In this document: piece after piece, positions 48,694 to 59,822 of the stretch
Position numbering within the stretch: position 1 is the first letter of the stretch
Layout: each line of letters starts with the position of its first letter
Position numbers and translations under genes: made by a program
From: Pohlia nutans
Taxonomy: Eukaryota > Streptophyta > Bryopsida > Bryales > Mniaceae
NCBI GenBank assembly: GCA_022496805.1
Contig: CM040102.1
Location: forward strand, 18,135,955 to 18,199,954
DNA: 64,000 nt
Direction: 5' to 3'
Notes under the pieces: generated by a model
The model's input: the letters and a program-made list of their open reading frames with translations, nothing else
What the model was told of the DNA's origin: nothing
Database searches by the model: none

Positions 48694-49015
48694 AGACACT
48701 CATGGCCCATTCACACCAGACCACTGCCGCACTTGCGTTTGCGTTCCCCAAATGGAGGAAGGTAAAACCCAAAAACAAAAAAATATTGAAGGCCTTGTCT
48801 TTTCTTGCCGCAACTACTGTGTAACACTGTGCAACTACAATTCATCAACGCAAGTTGAGGCATGCTCTCTTTTTGCGTTGCGTTCCTTCTTGTGTTGCGT
48901 TCCTGTAATTTCTCATTTCATATTTTATATTTCTTGGTTTCCCACAGATTCCCTCAAAGTTACTGAACGCACGCACGGATGCTGCAGCAGTGCCATATGT
49001 GAATGGGCCTTCAAT
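48694..49015 (+). repeat. Dispersed MITE-like repeat, copy 2
   Basis: The ends GGCCCATTCACA and TGTGAATGGGCC are inverted, and the interior follows 11,650-11,960 in reverse. It is about 320 bp. GTTGCGTTCC is repeated in the middle. No convincing target duplication is seen. Confidence 0.6.
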
Positions 49016-49392
49016 TAGCTAAATATGATTCATGAATGATTTAGAGCAACATACCTTTAGTACAGTACCAGATTAATATTATTTTAGTAGTGCAAGGAAA
49101 TGACGTTTTTATTGGATAGTGCTTCTTGCTGTACATTGATAGATCTGCTCAATCAGAACTGTTCTTTAGGCACATGCAATGTGATATTTTATTATTGTAC
49201 AGAGTGAGACGGAGTGAACTGGCTGATTCCAGTGATAGTTACTACGGATTTCTCTGATAAAAATATAAAAATACAAAATATACAAATATACAAATATATA
49301 TATATATGCAGCACATGCAGCACATGCAGTGAAAATTATGGACTTACGATTAGACGTACACTGTTTTCACAGAATTCAGGGCATCTATTATA

Positions 49393-49438
49393 CCGAATCA
49401 CCATATACTGTGGCCCACGGTATTTACAAGAGGTGTTA

Positions 49439-49517
<79 letters not shown>

Positions 49518-49618
49518 CAAAATAGTGGTAATATTCATCCAAATTAGATGAAAATTTGTTAAAATGGATGAATGTACCTATGTCATTCACCCACCCACAA
49601 TATATGGTGATTTCTGTG
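49393..49618. mobile_element. TA-flanked MITE with an internal (TA)n expansion
   Basis: The ends CCGAATCACCATATACTGTGG and ATATATGGTGATTTCTGTG match those at 52,891-53,095, as do the CCCACGGTATTTAC and ATTCATCCAAATT boxes. A (TA)36 tract at 49,442-49,514 replaces a short A-rich segment in the other copy. Flanking TA is seen on both sides. Confidence 0.65.
49442..49514 (+). repeat. (TA)36 microsatellite
   Basis: An uninterrupted TA tract of about 73 bp. It is self-complementary and probably length-variable. The long YIYIYI-type open frames across it on both strands are artefacts. Confidence 0.95.
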
Positions 49619-49794
49619 TACACATATGCACTGAATTGACTAAAGACGTGTTTAGAGCCTCTCTCCATGACGGAGCCATGTTTTGCTTTACATTAGGAGA
49701 GATATAGGGCCTCGAGAAGGCCCCTACTTCTGATCAGCCAAATTTGGTTGGTTAAGATTTTATGTATATTTTATGTTTTACATTAAACAAATCA

Positions 49795-50300
49795 TTATAG
49801 ACTAACATGATAGGGATAGTGAATAACATTCAGATTGTGATAGGGAATAAAGAGATCATGACATCAAAGAGATCATCAAAAAGGAAATAAAGAGATCACA
49901 TCATAAAGATCATCGAAGAATAACATAATAGGAATAGGAAGTAACATCAGATAGATATAGGGAATAGGGAATAAAGAGAACACACTTGACGAAGATCATC
50001 AAAGTTTAATATAATATGGATAGCTTACAATAACATCACATAGAGATAGACATCACAAAGATCATCAGAGATTAAGTGCCTAAGATAATTATAGGAGTAG
50101 GAAGTAACATCATATAGTGATAGGGAATAAACAGATCACATTAGAGTGATCACCAGAGACTAACGTAGTAGGGATAGGGAGTAACAACAGATATAAGAAG
50201 TAACATTGAATAGAAATAGGGAATAAAAAAATCATAGCAAAGAGATCATTAGAGATCATGGGAGACTAATATAATAGGAACAGAGAGTAACATCATATAG
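49795..50300 (+). repeat. Degenerate tandem repeat
   Basis: Phrases such as ATAGGGAATAAAGAGATCA, AAGATCATCA(G/A)AG and TAGGAAGTAACATCA recur six to eight times at spacings of roughly 65-90 bp. It is AT-rich with no open frame maintained. Confidence 0.7.
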
Positions 50301-50626
50301 AGCTATGGAAGTTTTTTGAAAATTCACTAAAATTACAGTTTTAATACTTTCATCTTGTAATTCATTATGGTTGGTTGAAATCATTATGTAAACTATAAAA
50401 ATATAAGTTTAAAGGTTGAAATATTACAAATTATGCAAATAATTCAATGTTGTTAATTATGCATTTATGGTCAATCATTCCAAAATTCATAAAATAATGA
50501 AGATTTTTGTGTTTCTTATAGTTACTAGGATTATGTTTTCTCTCCAAACTACCAATGGAAAAAAATATAGATTGTATAAATTCAAAATCATAATCATAAA
50601 CATGAATTACGACTTTGTAAATTGGG

Positions 50627-51255
50627 GCTCTCCGCACATGAAAGGCCATGAAATTGAAAAGACGTAAAAAACTAGGTTATTTCAGATAATGAGTTTTTGA
50701 GAACGGAGTGAAACAGGCATGGGAAGACCATCCAAGGATATGAAAATGTAGATTACATTATAGAAAGGTTACATCATAGAAAATCCTACCTTAGAACTGT
50801 CAACTCACGACTCGTGGCTCACTGTCTTGCTTACAAATCCTGTAATCGTTGAGAATTCACAAGTGAAACCTATAGTCATCAACACCATTTTTTAAACCAA
50901 CAGAGAAGTTCATCACTTGAATAATCAAAATAATAATTAAAAAAAAAAATCAAACTAGGTCTTCACTTCTCTCCGCACTACTAGTGACAAAGTGAAAGGC
51001 CATGAAATTTAATAAGACGCAACAAACTAGGTTATTTCACATAATGGTTTTTAGAGGTGGAATGGAATAGTGATGATGGGAAGACTATTTAAGAATGTGA
51101 AAGGCTAGGACACATCATAGAAAGGTTATATCATAAAAAAACTTGTCCTAGAGCTGTCGATTGCCGGCTTGCCGCTCGCGGCTGGCCGACTTACTTACAA
51201 ACCCTACAACTATTGAAAAACCACAAGTGGAACCTACTGTCGTCAATACCATTTT
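50627..51255 (+). repeat. Two-copy tandem duplication of about 330 bp
   Basis: The segment 50,627-50,895 recurs at 50,973-51,255. Shared blocks include AAAGGCCATGAAATT, AACTAGGTTATTTCA, CATCATAGAAA(GGTTA) and CA(A)CACCATTTTT/CAATACCATTTTT. The copies differ by many substitutions, so the duplication is old. Confidence 0.7.
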
Positions 51256-51334
51256 TTTTTAAATGAGCTTGGAATATTTCAACACTATATTTAATCCAAT
51301 TGTATAGATGTCATGGAAAAGTCATCATCTAGAA

Positions 51335-51511
51335 ATTTTAAAATATATATGTACTCAAGTATGACTACATCCAACCACTAGAGAGGACGACAACTTGGTG
51401 AAGTATCTCCAAAAATTTAGATGAATTTCATTCAAGCATTGATGAGAACGTAGGAAAGGTTTGAATTTGTTAGTTGTCCAGTTTCTAAACGTTATGATAG
51501 TTAGGAGCTAA
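51335..51511 (+). mobile_element. Truncated family D MITE (right end only)
   Basis: The text ACATCCAACCACTAGA, GACAACTTGGTGAAGTATCTCC, CATTGATGAGAACG and CCAGTTTCTAAACGTTATGAT follows the right third of 32,786-33,373. The terminal TTTAGGGG-TTAA has decayed to AGTTAGGAGCTAAC. Confidence 0.65.
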
Positions 51512-52890
51512 CTCTATTGTAGTTTCCTAATTCTTACACCAGTTGCAGTATTAGATTACTAGCTTAACGCCGTGCATATAAAATAAATGTCAATTAAAAT
51601 TAAAATTAAAACTTGATCTATTTATAATTGTCATTTTTTCCCAAAGAATAACATTGAGGTTTAAAATTGGTATTCCGAATAACTTTTAAAATAAAATTTG
51701 AGATATATTTTGTTGAAATCATTTATTAAAAAGATATTTAACTTTTGAAATAAATTTTGAAATAAATTCGAAATCATTTATTAAAAAAAATTTAACCTTT
51801 CAAATGACCTTTAAAATAACCTTGCATGTTCCAATCCAAAATTTTATCAAATAATCTTATATTACATGTACAAATTGTCGTGGCTCTACATACAAACACA
51901 CAAAACACCACTTCTCATTTATTATATAATGTAGATAAAGGCCTAGACATAAAGGGTGACCTCGGGGGGGACACTTAGGAAAACTGGTAAACATGGTGCG
52001 TTAAAATATAGGGTGTGTTTTATTCATGAGCAATAAAATTTAGAAAACTTTAGATGTAATATAGGATGCTTAAAATTCAAGTAAGGAATAATTAGAGAAT
52101 ATATCAAGAATATACCTGAAATATTCTAGAATGTTTGAGAATATACCTCAAATATTCCAATTATGTGATAGCCTCATTTAATTACCCTGTTAACGCACGT
52201 GTCCACGTTAATTTCAACTGAGTGACCCCCCGAGAGGGTGACCAAATAGACACCCATACACCCAAGTACACAACATTATAAAAAATAATCCAAGGAATAT
52301 TATTTAATATCTTTATTATTATTTATTTGATAATAATAACTCGCTGAAATTATTCATTTACATTTGAAGAGCCCTTACACTTACACTCCCCCACCCTTGC
52401 ACACCCCTCACACATTAAAAGTGCACATCAAATAGTCAATGAACCAATCACAAGTAGGATGTGGAGATTTAATCAACTAAATAGTGATTTGAAGGGACAT
52501 TTCTTAAAACGCTAGGATTGAGAGTCAAGAGGTAATTTTGAGGGACCCTTGACACTTTTCATCTACTTCTTGAGTGTGAAAGACTCTGTGAGGACATGAG
52601 TGGCCATGTTCTAAGGTCATTAGCACATGCCTACCCATGCTGAATTTATGAATATTCTTCAAGGTTCCCTTGCTCACTAAATTTAAATTTAAATAATTTA
52701 AATTTAAATAATTTAAATTTAAAAATAGAAACCTTTCCAAATATTTTGACATGTAATTTTAAGAAGTATTTTCCTCCAACCCTGCCTCTCACCTACACTC
52801 AGTACTCCACATTCCCCAGTGACTGACTTCATTTTTCTGTGATTATAAATGACATGTAAACTTATTTCTCCTGTAATTGGTAAATGAGTA
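51512..52890. other. AT-rich gene-free spacer
   Basis: No gene is seen. A local repeat of AATTTAAATTTAAATAATTT lies at 52,680-52,722, and paired ACCT(G/C)AAATATTC phrases near 52,110-52,160. Confidence 0.35.
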
Positions 52891-53095
52891 CACCAAAATC
52901 ACCTTATACTGTGGCCCACGGTATTTACGAGAGGTTTTATTAAAAACAAAAATTCAAAATATTGTGGAAAAATCATCCAAATTGGATGAATTTTGTTTAA
53001 ATGGATGAGAGTTTGTTTACATAGATGAGAATTTGTCCAAATGGATGAATGTACCCATGCCATTCACCCACCTATAGTATATGGTGATTTCGGTG
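52891..53095. mobile_element. TA-flanked MITE with CACCAAAATCACC ends
   Basis: The ends CACCAAAATCACC and GGTGATTTCGGTG are inverted and flanked by TA (52,889-52,890 and 53,096-53,097). The interior has repeated AAATGGATGA phrases. It is the (TA)n-free counterpart of 49,393-49,618. Confidence 0.7.
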
Positions 53096-53241
53096 TAGTG
53101 TAATGAGCGGGCTTCTGAACAATGTTGCCAGAAAAATGATGAAATTCTTCTCTTTGGGATTACTAACTAGTGATTTTTTTTGTTGTTAATTTGAGACAAA
53201 TTGCTACATAAAATTTGGGATGACTAATAGATATAATGGAT

Positions 53242-53838
53242 TTAACCCCTAAAGGACCGCATGTTTTTTTTTTCTGTATTTGAGCATCATTTAATCTTTT
53301 TCTATTCATTTTCTTGTGAATATATATTTTTCTCTTGGTAGAAAATACCAAATCAAACATTTAAATAAAATTTAAGAATTTATTTGACCAATTTAACGAT
53401 TTTTCCCATGTCTTTGAAGACGGTCAGAAAATATTAAAAAAGATTGCAATTTCATTTTTTCACTTCAAACGCTATAATCTTGCAATATGTACAGTCAAAT
53501 TCTATGAAAATTTTACCATGCATACTCTCCTGGTAATCTAAAACAAGATCCTATGGTTAGAGTCGAAAAAAAATTATTTTGAAGGTTTATTTTGAGCCCT
53601 GCTAGCAATACCCATCCCCCCCAAAAAAACCCTCTTTTGCTCCATAACTTCCACTAAAAAAATTCAGAATTAGAAAGAAAAAGAAAAATTATAAAAAAAT
53701 AATTAGATCTCCATTTTTGTATTTGATATACCAAATCCACATGATTTATTTCAAAAATTAAAAACAAAAATGGACACACTGGGAACCTACCTGAACATTA
53801 AATGTCCTAGTTAGGACACTTGGTCTTTTAGGGGTTAA
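53242..53838 (+). mobile_element. TTAA-bounded MITE, family A copy 2
   Basis: The ends are TTAA-CCCCTAAAGGACC and GGTCTTTTAGGGG-TTAA, both well kept. The interior follows 9,054-9,587 over its length, including TCTTGGTAGAAAATACCAA and the palindrome TGTCCTAGTTAGGACA. It is 597 bp. Confidence 0.85.
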
Positions 53839-54415
53839 AATGAATAAAAAAGGAATAATAGCCAGATTTCCTACATGGAGTCAAGATGTGTAGCCTATTT
53901 AAACCAAGGTATTACCTGAGTACCACCTAGGTAGCACATGTGTATTATCTTGATATTACGTATACATTAATATAAAAAGAATATCCAAGAAGCTTGGATT
54001 GCTCTTCAAGCCATGGAAAAGTAGCAAAAATGCTAAACAAAAGAAAATGAGTGCTATAAACCAAATTTGATTTTTTTTTTCACCTAAAAATATCCCAAAT
54101 GCTCCACTTGAAATGCAATGGCTAGTTCTAATGAAAGATTTTTGAAAATATGAAAGGAAAAATAGCCAAGTACTTTAGAAAAAGTTAGGTGCGTAGCCAA
54201 ATTTTACCTAGATTTTACCTAGGTATCATCATCGTAGCACCAAGTATCACCCATGTCGTGAAAAAAACTGGAAAATAAAATAAAATAAAATAAAATCACT
54301 GCTACCAACTGTAGCTGGGGATGGTACATCACATTTCCGAAGGGCCCATGCACAATTTGACTGGTTACAGGGCTGGCAAATTCAAAGATTGACAGAAGTG
54401 GAAATGACACTTCAG
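53839..54415. other. AT-rich spacer
   Basis: No gene is seen. TTTTACCTAGATTTTACCTAGGTATCA near 54,203 and a short (AATAA)n run near 54,275 are the only simple patterns. Confidence 0.35.
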
Positions 54416-54745
54416 TTAACCCCTAAACGTCACAGCGTCCAGAAACTGGATCATGAACGTATTCAAAGTCCTGTAACTTTTTCATGCAATGTGGGATGGC
54501 TTTCATCCAAGTCACCTTTGCAAGCCTATTAAGTTCTCTACCAATGAGAGTAAATCTCTTGTGATGGGGAGAGGTCCATAATATTGGAGAGGCCTCCAAA
54601 TGCAAATATGTCAAATTTGTTGGGTAGATTTCATGCATGCAATGGTCCTTTCATGTACACTTATTGTACATTTGAGTCATGCTAAAATCTATTTTTCAGG
54701 CTAACATCTACTTGCGTTCAAAGGATCGGTACGTTAAGGGGTTAA
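54416..54745 (+). mobile_element. TTAA-bounded MITE, short form with family D-like left end
   Basis: The ends are TTAA-CCCCTAAACGTCAC and GGTACGTTAAGGGG-TTAA. The left 60 bp resemble the inverted right end of family D, including TCCAG-AAA-CTGGA, whereas the right end resembles family G. It is 330 bp. Confidence 0.75.
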
Positions 54746-55164
54746 GTGGAATAGAGTGTTCCCGGAGGAATTGATATAATTCTGACTTTCTTTCAATTCG
54801 TGCTACATGTCCACCTGCCCAGGAACGGAACATGATTAATTTTCTGACGAAACGGGCTCATCAATACAGTACATGTGGTATGTCTTGGACGTGTCACTTT
54901 GTTTTCAACATGTTATTCTACGGCCCGTCTACGGGGAAGGTTAAATCAGTCATAGCAAAGAATATTATTGACGCATGCACAATCGCAGCTACATGTGTGG
55001 CATGCCGCATATTGGCACATGACTTCTGTTGTTGGTCAGTAACTCCCATTTGAGATAAACCCAATGTCACAAACCCGCACCTGGGACATTGCCATGCCAG
55101 TGTTACGCACTTTTGATAATATTACGTATTTGACAATGTCATGCCCTTGACAGTGTCACATGAC

Positions 55165-55333
55165 ATAAATAACATTGAGTGAAGTTATGCCATGGTCATG
55201 GGGTTTCCGCAAATAACGTTGAGTGAAGTTATGCCATGGTCATGGGGTTTCCGCAAATAACGTTGAGTGAAGTTATGCCATGGTCATGGGGTTTTCGCAA
55301 ATAACGTTGAGTGAAGTTATGCCATGGGGTTTC
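55165..55333 (+). repeat. 44-bp tandem repeat, about 3.7 copies
   Basis: The unit starts CGTTGAGTGAAGTTATGCCA and repeats exactly every 44 bp from 55,217, with a slightly different first copy and a shortened last copy. The low divergence points to recent expansion. Confidence 0.9.
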
Positions 55334-55710
55334 CACGAGTCCTCAGGGAGTGCACTAATCAATAAAGCAATGAATCACCCCCCCCTCCCCCCCCCTATTA
55401 AAACACCCATGTATAAGTTTTTTTTTTGGATAAAATCAAGCAATATGTGTACAAATCTCACAGCCTCAAAATACATTTCTTTATGTATACATGTGCTAAA
55501 AATGAGGAATTTAACTCTAAGCCCCATGTATATTTACTTTCCGCTCAATTGAAATATGTCTCCTATACATACATTTTGTACATGCTTGTTCTAAATAATA
55601 CCCTTGTTGTGCACGCATGTGTATAATTACAGTACTTGAAGAGTGCATTCCCTGGGCACCAGTCAAAGTGAGGGTACAGTATATAAAGTTGTGGGTTTAA
55701 AAGATGAAAC

Positions 55711-55750
55711 TTGCCTTTCTCAACCTTTTGGTTAAGATCTAGTGTTTAAT
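55711..55750 (+). pseudogene. U2 snRNA-like 5' fragment (about 40 nt)
   Basis: TTGCCTTTCTCAACCTTTTGG followed by TTAAGATCTAGTG resembles the first 35-40 nt of U2 (CCTTTCTCGGCCTTTTGGCTAAGATCAAGTG). Similarity stops before the branch-site region, so this is a remnant. Confidence 0.5.
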
Positions 55751-55959
55751 TATAAATAACCATGCATGCATGGTGTAGTGTATTCTCCAAACTCTAACCC
55801 TAAACCCTAACAACCGTAAACAAAACGGAGGTTAAATTCATGCTCGCAGTAATTGACCAGTTTCCTTGGTGGCTTTGATTAAGCAATGATCCCTTGTCTT
55901 AAAAACTCCCCCACACCTCATATGTTGATGAAAGCGCATTCACTTGCACTTGAGTTTAT

Positions 55960-56069
55960 TACTACAAAATTGGATTAATATCATCGAATTTAATGAACTT
56001 CGTATCAGATATTAAACTAATAAGAATATATACTACACTTGATGTAAGCCAAAGAATTGAGAAAGATAT
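55960..56069 (-). pseudogene. U2 snRNA-like sequence, copy A
   Basis: On the minus strand from 56,069 the sequence follows U2: ATATCTTTCTC, TTTGGCTTACATCAAGTG, the branch-site region GTGTAGTA, then TTAGTTTAATATCTGATAC. Similarity weakens afterwards, though GATATTAATCCAATTTTG keeps the spacing of the U2 Sm-site region. The rest of U2 (about 80 nt) is absent. TATATA at 56,095-56,100 lies 26-31 bp upstream, where plant snRNA genes carry a TATA box, but I see no canonical upstream element (RTCCCACATCG). Confidence 0.6.
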
Positions 56070-56163
56070 GCTTCTTCCTTTCAACCCACAATGCTATATA
56101 TTCACACTTTGGCTACAACTAGCGCAAACCTCATAGGAGAACTCTATTTAACTTTATTTTGTA

Positions 56164-56365
56164 GTGTGATACTATCAAAGGTGTGACATTGTCAAAGGTG
56201 TGACATTGTTAAGGGCGTGACACTGTCGAGGATGCGACATTGTCAAGGACGTGCCACTCTTAAGGACGTGACATTGTAAAAAACGTAACGATGTCAAGGA
56301 CGTGACACTATTAAGAGCATGATATTGTCAAAGACGTAATACAATTAAGGGCGTGATACTAGCAT
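56164..56365 (+). repeat. 17-bp satellite array, unit A
   Basis: Degenerate repeats of GTGACACTATCAAGGGC or close variants, about 12 units. The same array, better kept, is at 59,594-59,822. Confidence 0.85.
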
Positions 56366-56639
56366 GGCAATGTCCCGTGTGCAAGTTTGTGACACTCTGT
56401 TTATCTCGAATAGGAGTTATTGACCAACGGTAGAAGTAAAAGTCGTGCGCCTACGTTGCATGCTACACAGGTAACCGCAATTGTACATGCCCAAGGTGTG
56501 CTTTGCTATCGCCAATTTAGCATTCCCATTACTTTACAAGGATGTACATTACATGTAGATTTGAGTAAATGCCATAAGAGCACTTACACCGTTGGCACCT
56601 ACAGTGTGGATGGTGCCGACTGTCTGACTGCATGCGCCA

Positions 56640-57250
56640 ACCGTCCTCACCTATATGGCGCTAGCGATCTGTGCATGCGTCAACCGCCCTGACATGTGTG
56701 GCGCCAACGATTTGGGAACGCGCTGACCATCCTCACTTGTGTGGCGCCAACTGTGTGCACGCGCCAACCATCCTCATATATATGGCGTCAATTTTATGTG
56801 TACGCGCCAACCGTCCTCACCTATGTGACGCACTAACGCCGACCATCCTCACATGTGTGGCCCCAACGGTCTATACACGTGCCAACTATCTTCACTTATG
56901 TGGTGCCAATGGTTTGTGCCGTGGACTACACGCGCCAACTGTTCTGCCAACGGTTTATATCATGGAGTGCATGCACCAACCGTTCCACCAATCGTCCCAC
57001 ATGTGTTATGCTCACGGTCTATGCCGTCGACTACACGCGCCAACTGTTTTCATATGTGTGGTGTATATCGTGGACTGCATGCACCAACCGTCCCACATGC
57101 GTTATACCAATGGCCTATGCCGTGGACTACACACTCCAATTGTCCTCATACGTGTGGTGCCAACGGTTTATATCGTGAATTGCATGCACCAACCGTCTCA
57201 CCAACCGTCCCACATGTGTTATGCCAACGGTCTATGCCATGGATTGCACG
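56640..57250 (+). repeat. 53-bp minisatellite, unit A
   Basis: Units contain ACACGCGCCAACCGTCCTCA and GTGTGGTGCCAACGGTTT(A/G)T, repeated about eleven times with length changes. A 213-codon frame passes through, rich in Cys, His and Pro, but its character comes from the repeat and frames shift between units. Confidence 0.8.
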
Positions 57251-58806
57251 CGTCAATCGGATGGGTCCAATGGTGTAATTCCACCCCGGGCCACCAAATT
57301 CCACCGTGCTAAGGGCACCCTCTAGTGGGAATATTTTCCACTTCAAAAGGAAAATGTGACTAGATTCATCACACGGAGCTCTATTCTTGGTCAGTGCAAG
57401 GAAGTTGGAGTGGAGTTGGGCATTCTTGGAAGAACATTGGAGTGACGACTAGCCGGGAGGGTTAGGGAGCCACGGTTGCCACGTCAAAACCCCCAAAAAA
57501 TATCCCCTATACCCAATCCATAGCGCCATTGTTGGTACCACTAGGGTGGAGGTGCCCAAAAGAATTAGGAACTCTTCAGTCTATATAATGCCATTGCCCA
57601 CTCGATTTTGAGTAATTTTTTTTTATTACACCAATCATCTTGCATTTATTTATGTAGAATTTAATGGTTGTATGACTACATTAGTCATGAATGTCTATTC
57701 ACTCTCCTATACTTAATCTTAGGTAGAGTGCATACTTTATTTTGGAAATGCCTTTACGTAAACAAAATGCCTTTTGTTGACTACATTCCCTTAAGTCATT
57801 GTAAAAAATACACTTTTAAGAATACATAACATTGTAGAAAATCTTGTCACTATTCAATGAAAGAATCTAGTACAACTAAGCTTGATTCGCACTTTATGCA
57901 ACATAGTGGAACCTAACTCACGCTTTATGAAATCAATTTCTTTGTATTGGTGGATATTTGTGAAATTGAAATTTTGTAGCTTTTAGAACAAGTGGCTTGA
58001 AACCTAATGATAATCATATCTTGGTTATTAGAATTAGTGTATTTGAGTGTTTGATTGTGTCACAATTTTTTTCTCTAAATCACGGAAAACATAAGAAAAT
58101 TATTGACATATTCTACTCAATGAACCCAATTTATACTTCATGTTTGTTGGTTAATACTTGTCACAAGTCACCATAAATGTTACTACCCTTGGGCTATACA
58201 ATAAAGTGCCGTAGTGATACAGTCCTGGCTATCAGAGCCGTTTTTATTTTTTTCTTCCTCCAAAAATTTAGATGCCTTCAAGGCTGCCCTGCCTAGGCCC
58301 TCTTGACGTTTAACTTCACCTAGTTCAAGCAATGAGGATTGGAAAGTTCGACTATTTTATTAGTACTTCATGTTGTAGTAGCATTATAGAGAAAGAGTGT
58401 GATCCAGAAAGGGTTGAAGAATGTTATGAACGGAATGCCTTTGCTTCAATCATTAGGCTCCAAATCAAAAATGTTTTGGAGAAGTCAATAGAAGGTTTTT
58501 TAGCCCTTCTACTGTTGACCCCAAAATCTTGAACACTATTTTCAAATCACTATAGCAAATTCACAATCATGGGCAAGTCCCCATCATCTTTAGCTAAAGA
58601 TTGGGTGATAAAACATTATATTTAATACTCAAGCTTCTACAATGCTACTGTTGAAAAGGGTGGACTCCACTAACTACTAGAGAACCTTTGAAGGGACAAA
58701 TTGTATTACCAACAATGTCTAAATTATGATAAAGGTTGCAACAAACAATTCATAGCATAGCCAATTCTTTGTGACCTAGACTTGTTATGAGAGTTTTTTG
58801 AATACT

Positions 58807-59065
58807 AGAGTTATTTGTAAAGGCATCCGGTCTTCTATCCTGCTTTTTTCATGGACCAGAGCTAGTACCAGAGCATTCTGAAACCACTTCTCCTCATGGT
58901 CCCACCCCACTACCCAATTCTTCTCCCTCCCTCCAAATTTTTATGAATAAAAATTTCAATCCATCCAGTGTTCTATTTTGGGTCTACAGTAAGATCATGC
59001 CGATCCTCTCCTTTCCATTTTACAGGTCAAAAAGAAGGGATTTGAGGGACTTTACAAATAACTCT
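58807..59065. mobile_element. 259-bp MITE present in unit A, absent from unit B
   Basis: The ends AGAGTTATTTGTAAAG are perfect inverted repeats of 16 bp, and ACT flanks both sides (58,804-58,806 and 59,066-59,068). Unit B reads GAATACTGTAACAAGG across the site, the exact empty site. The 3-bp duplication fits CACTA or Harbinger-like transposition, though the ends match neither well. Confidence 0.85.
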
Positions 59066-59384
59066 ACTGTAACAAGGAAATTCTGCAGAACCAATATTTT
59101 AGGCCTTTGCCCAATTACAGGAGTTTTGTTGCCCCTTGTGATTCTCTGATCCACTAATAAACCACTGCTCTTGGGTTAATTATTGCAATATGTTCTTGCA
59201 CAGGGAGCTCCAGAAGGCGCTCTAAAATTTAACATAGTGAATTTTGAAGTTTGATCATTCGATTACTACCGCATCATTGTAATTTTTGTTCTTGATGTTT
59301 GAGGTTTGAAATTTTGGATCTTTTGTGAGAAAAGGGAACGTTGCACCATCCAAGGAGAAACTATAAAATGAAGGCGATCTGCAC

Positions 59385-59496
59385 CCGCTGAAAAATTGGA
59401 ATAATATCATGAAATTTAATGAACTCCATATCAAATATTAAATTTGATAAGAATATATACTACACTTGATGTTAGCCAAAAGACCAAGAAAGGTAT
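59385..59496 (-). pseudogene. U2 snRNA-like sequence, copy B
   Basis: From 59,496 on the minus strand: ATACCTTTCTTGGTCTTTTG then GCTAACATCAAGTGTAGTAT, TTCTTATCAAATTTAATATTTGATATGG. This is the best U2 match in the window, including exact ATACCTTTCT at the 5' end and the GTAGTA branch-site motif. GATATTATTCCAATTTTTC follows at the spacing of the Sm region, but the stem IIb sequence differs and downstream U2 is missing. TATATA at 59,522-59,527 is again 26-31 bp upstream. Confidence 0.65.
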
Positions 59497-59593
59497 GCTT
59501 CTCCTTTCAAACCCACAATGCTATATATTCACACTTTGGCTACAACTAGCGCAAACTTCATGGGAGAACTCTACTCAAACTTATTGTTGTAGT

Positions 59594-59822
59594 GTGACAG
59601 TATCAAGGGCGTGACATTGTCAAGGGTGTGACATTGTTAAAGACGTGACGCTATCAAGGGCGTGACACTATCAAGGGCGTGACATTGTCAAGGGCGTGAC
59701 ATTGTTAAGGACGTGACACTATCAAGGGCGTGACACTATCAAGGGCGTGACACTATCAAGGGCGTGACACTATCAAGGGCGTGACATTGTCAAAAACGTG
59801 ACACTGTTGAACGCATGACACT
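59594..59822 (+). repeat. 17-bp satellite array, unit B
   Basis: About 13 units of GTGACACTATCAAGGGC and the variant GTGACATTGTCAAGGGC. Several adjacent units are identical, implying recent homogenisation. Confidence 0.9.

Larger units (their letters stand above)
55025..55750 (-). repeat. Partial inverted third copy of the large repeat unit
   Basis: Read on the minus strand, 55,170-55,025 shows the 17-bp satellite motif and the flank (GTTTGTGACA, TTTATCTCAAATGGGAGTTA) found at the satellite ends near 56,390 and 59,850. A U2-like stretch follows in mirrored order at 55,711 on the plus strand. The copy is heavily diverged and interrupted by the 44-bp tandem repeat. Confidence 0.6.
55970..59220 (+). 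repeat. Large tandem duplication, unit A
   Basis: The unit aligns in direct orientation with 59,395-62,860. In order: U2-like stub, 17-bp satellite, a leader (AGAGCACTTACACCGTTGGC), 53-bp minisatellite, a shared 700-bp stretch (TTAGGTAGAGTGCATACTTT and others), a 60-codon frame and a shared tail (GTAACAAGGAAATTCTGCAG). Unit A lacks about 620 bp present in unit B near 61,370-61,985 and has its own MITE at 58,807. Confidence 0.85.

Noticed and set aside
49214..49668. Frames of 103 and 110 codons on both strands with YIYIYI runs
   Set aside because: They are produced by the (TA)36 tract.
56671..57312. 213-codon frame over the minisatellite, and similar frames at 59,924-60,501
   Set aside because: The frame exists because the 53-bp unit happens to lack stops. 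All three frames give similar CHMP-rich text, and unit length changes break any constant repeat protein.
56164..59822. 17-bp repeats considered as a CRISPR-like array
   Set aside because: Units are directly adjacent without unique spacers and the DNA is plant nuclear. It is a satellite.
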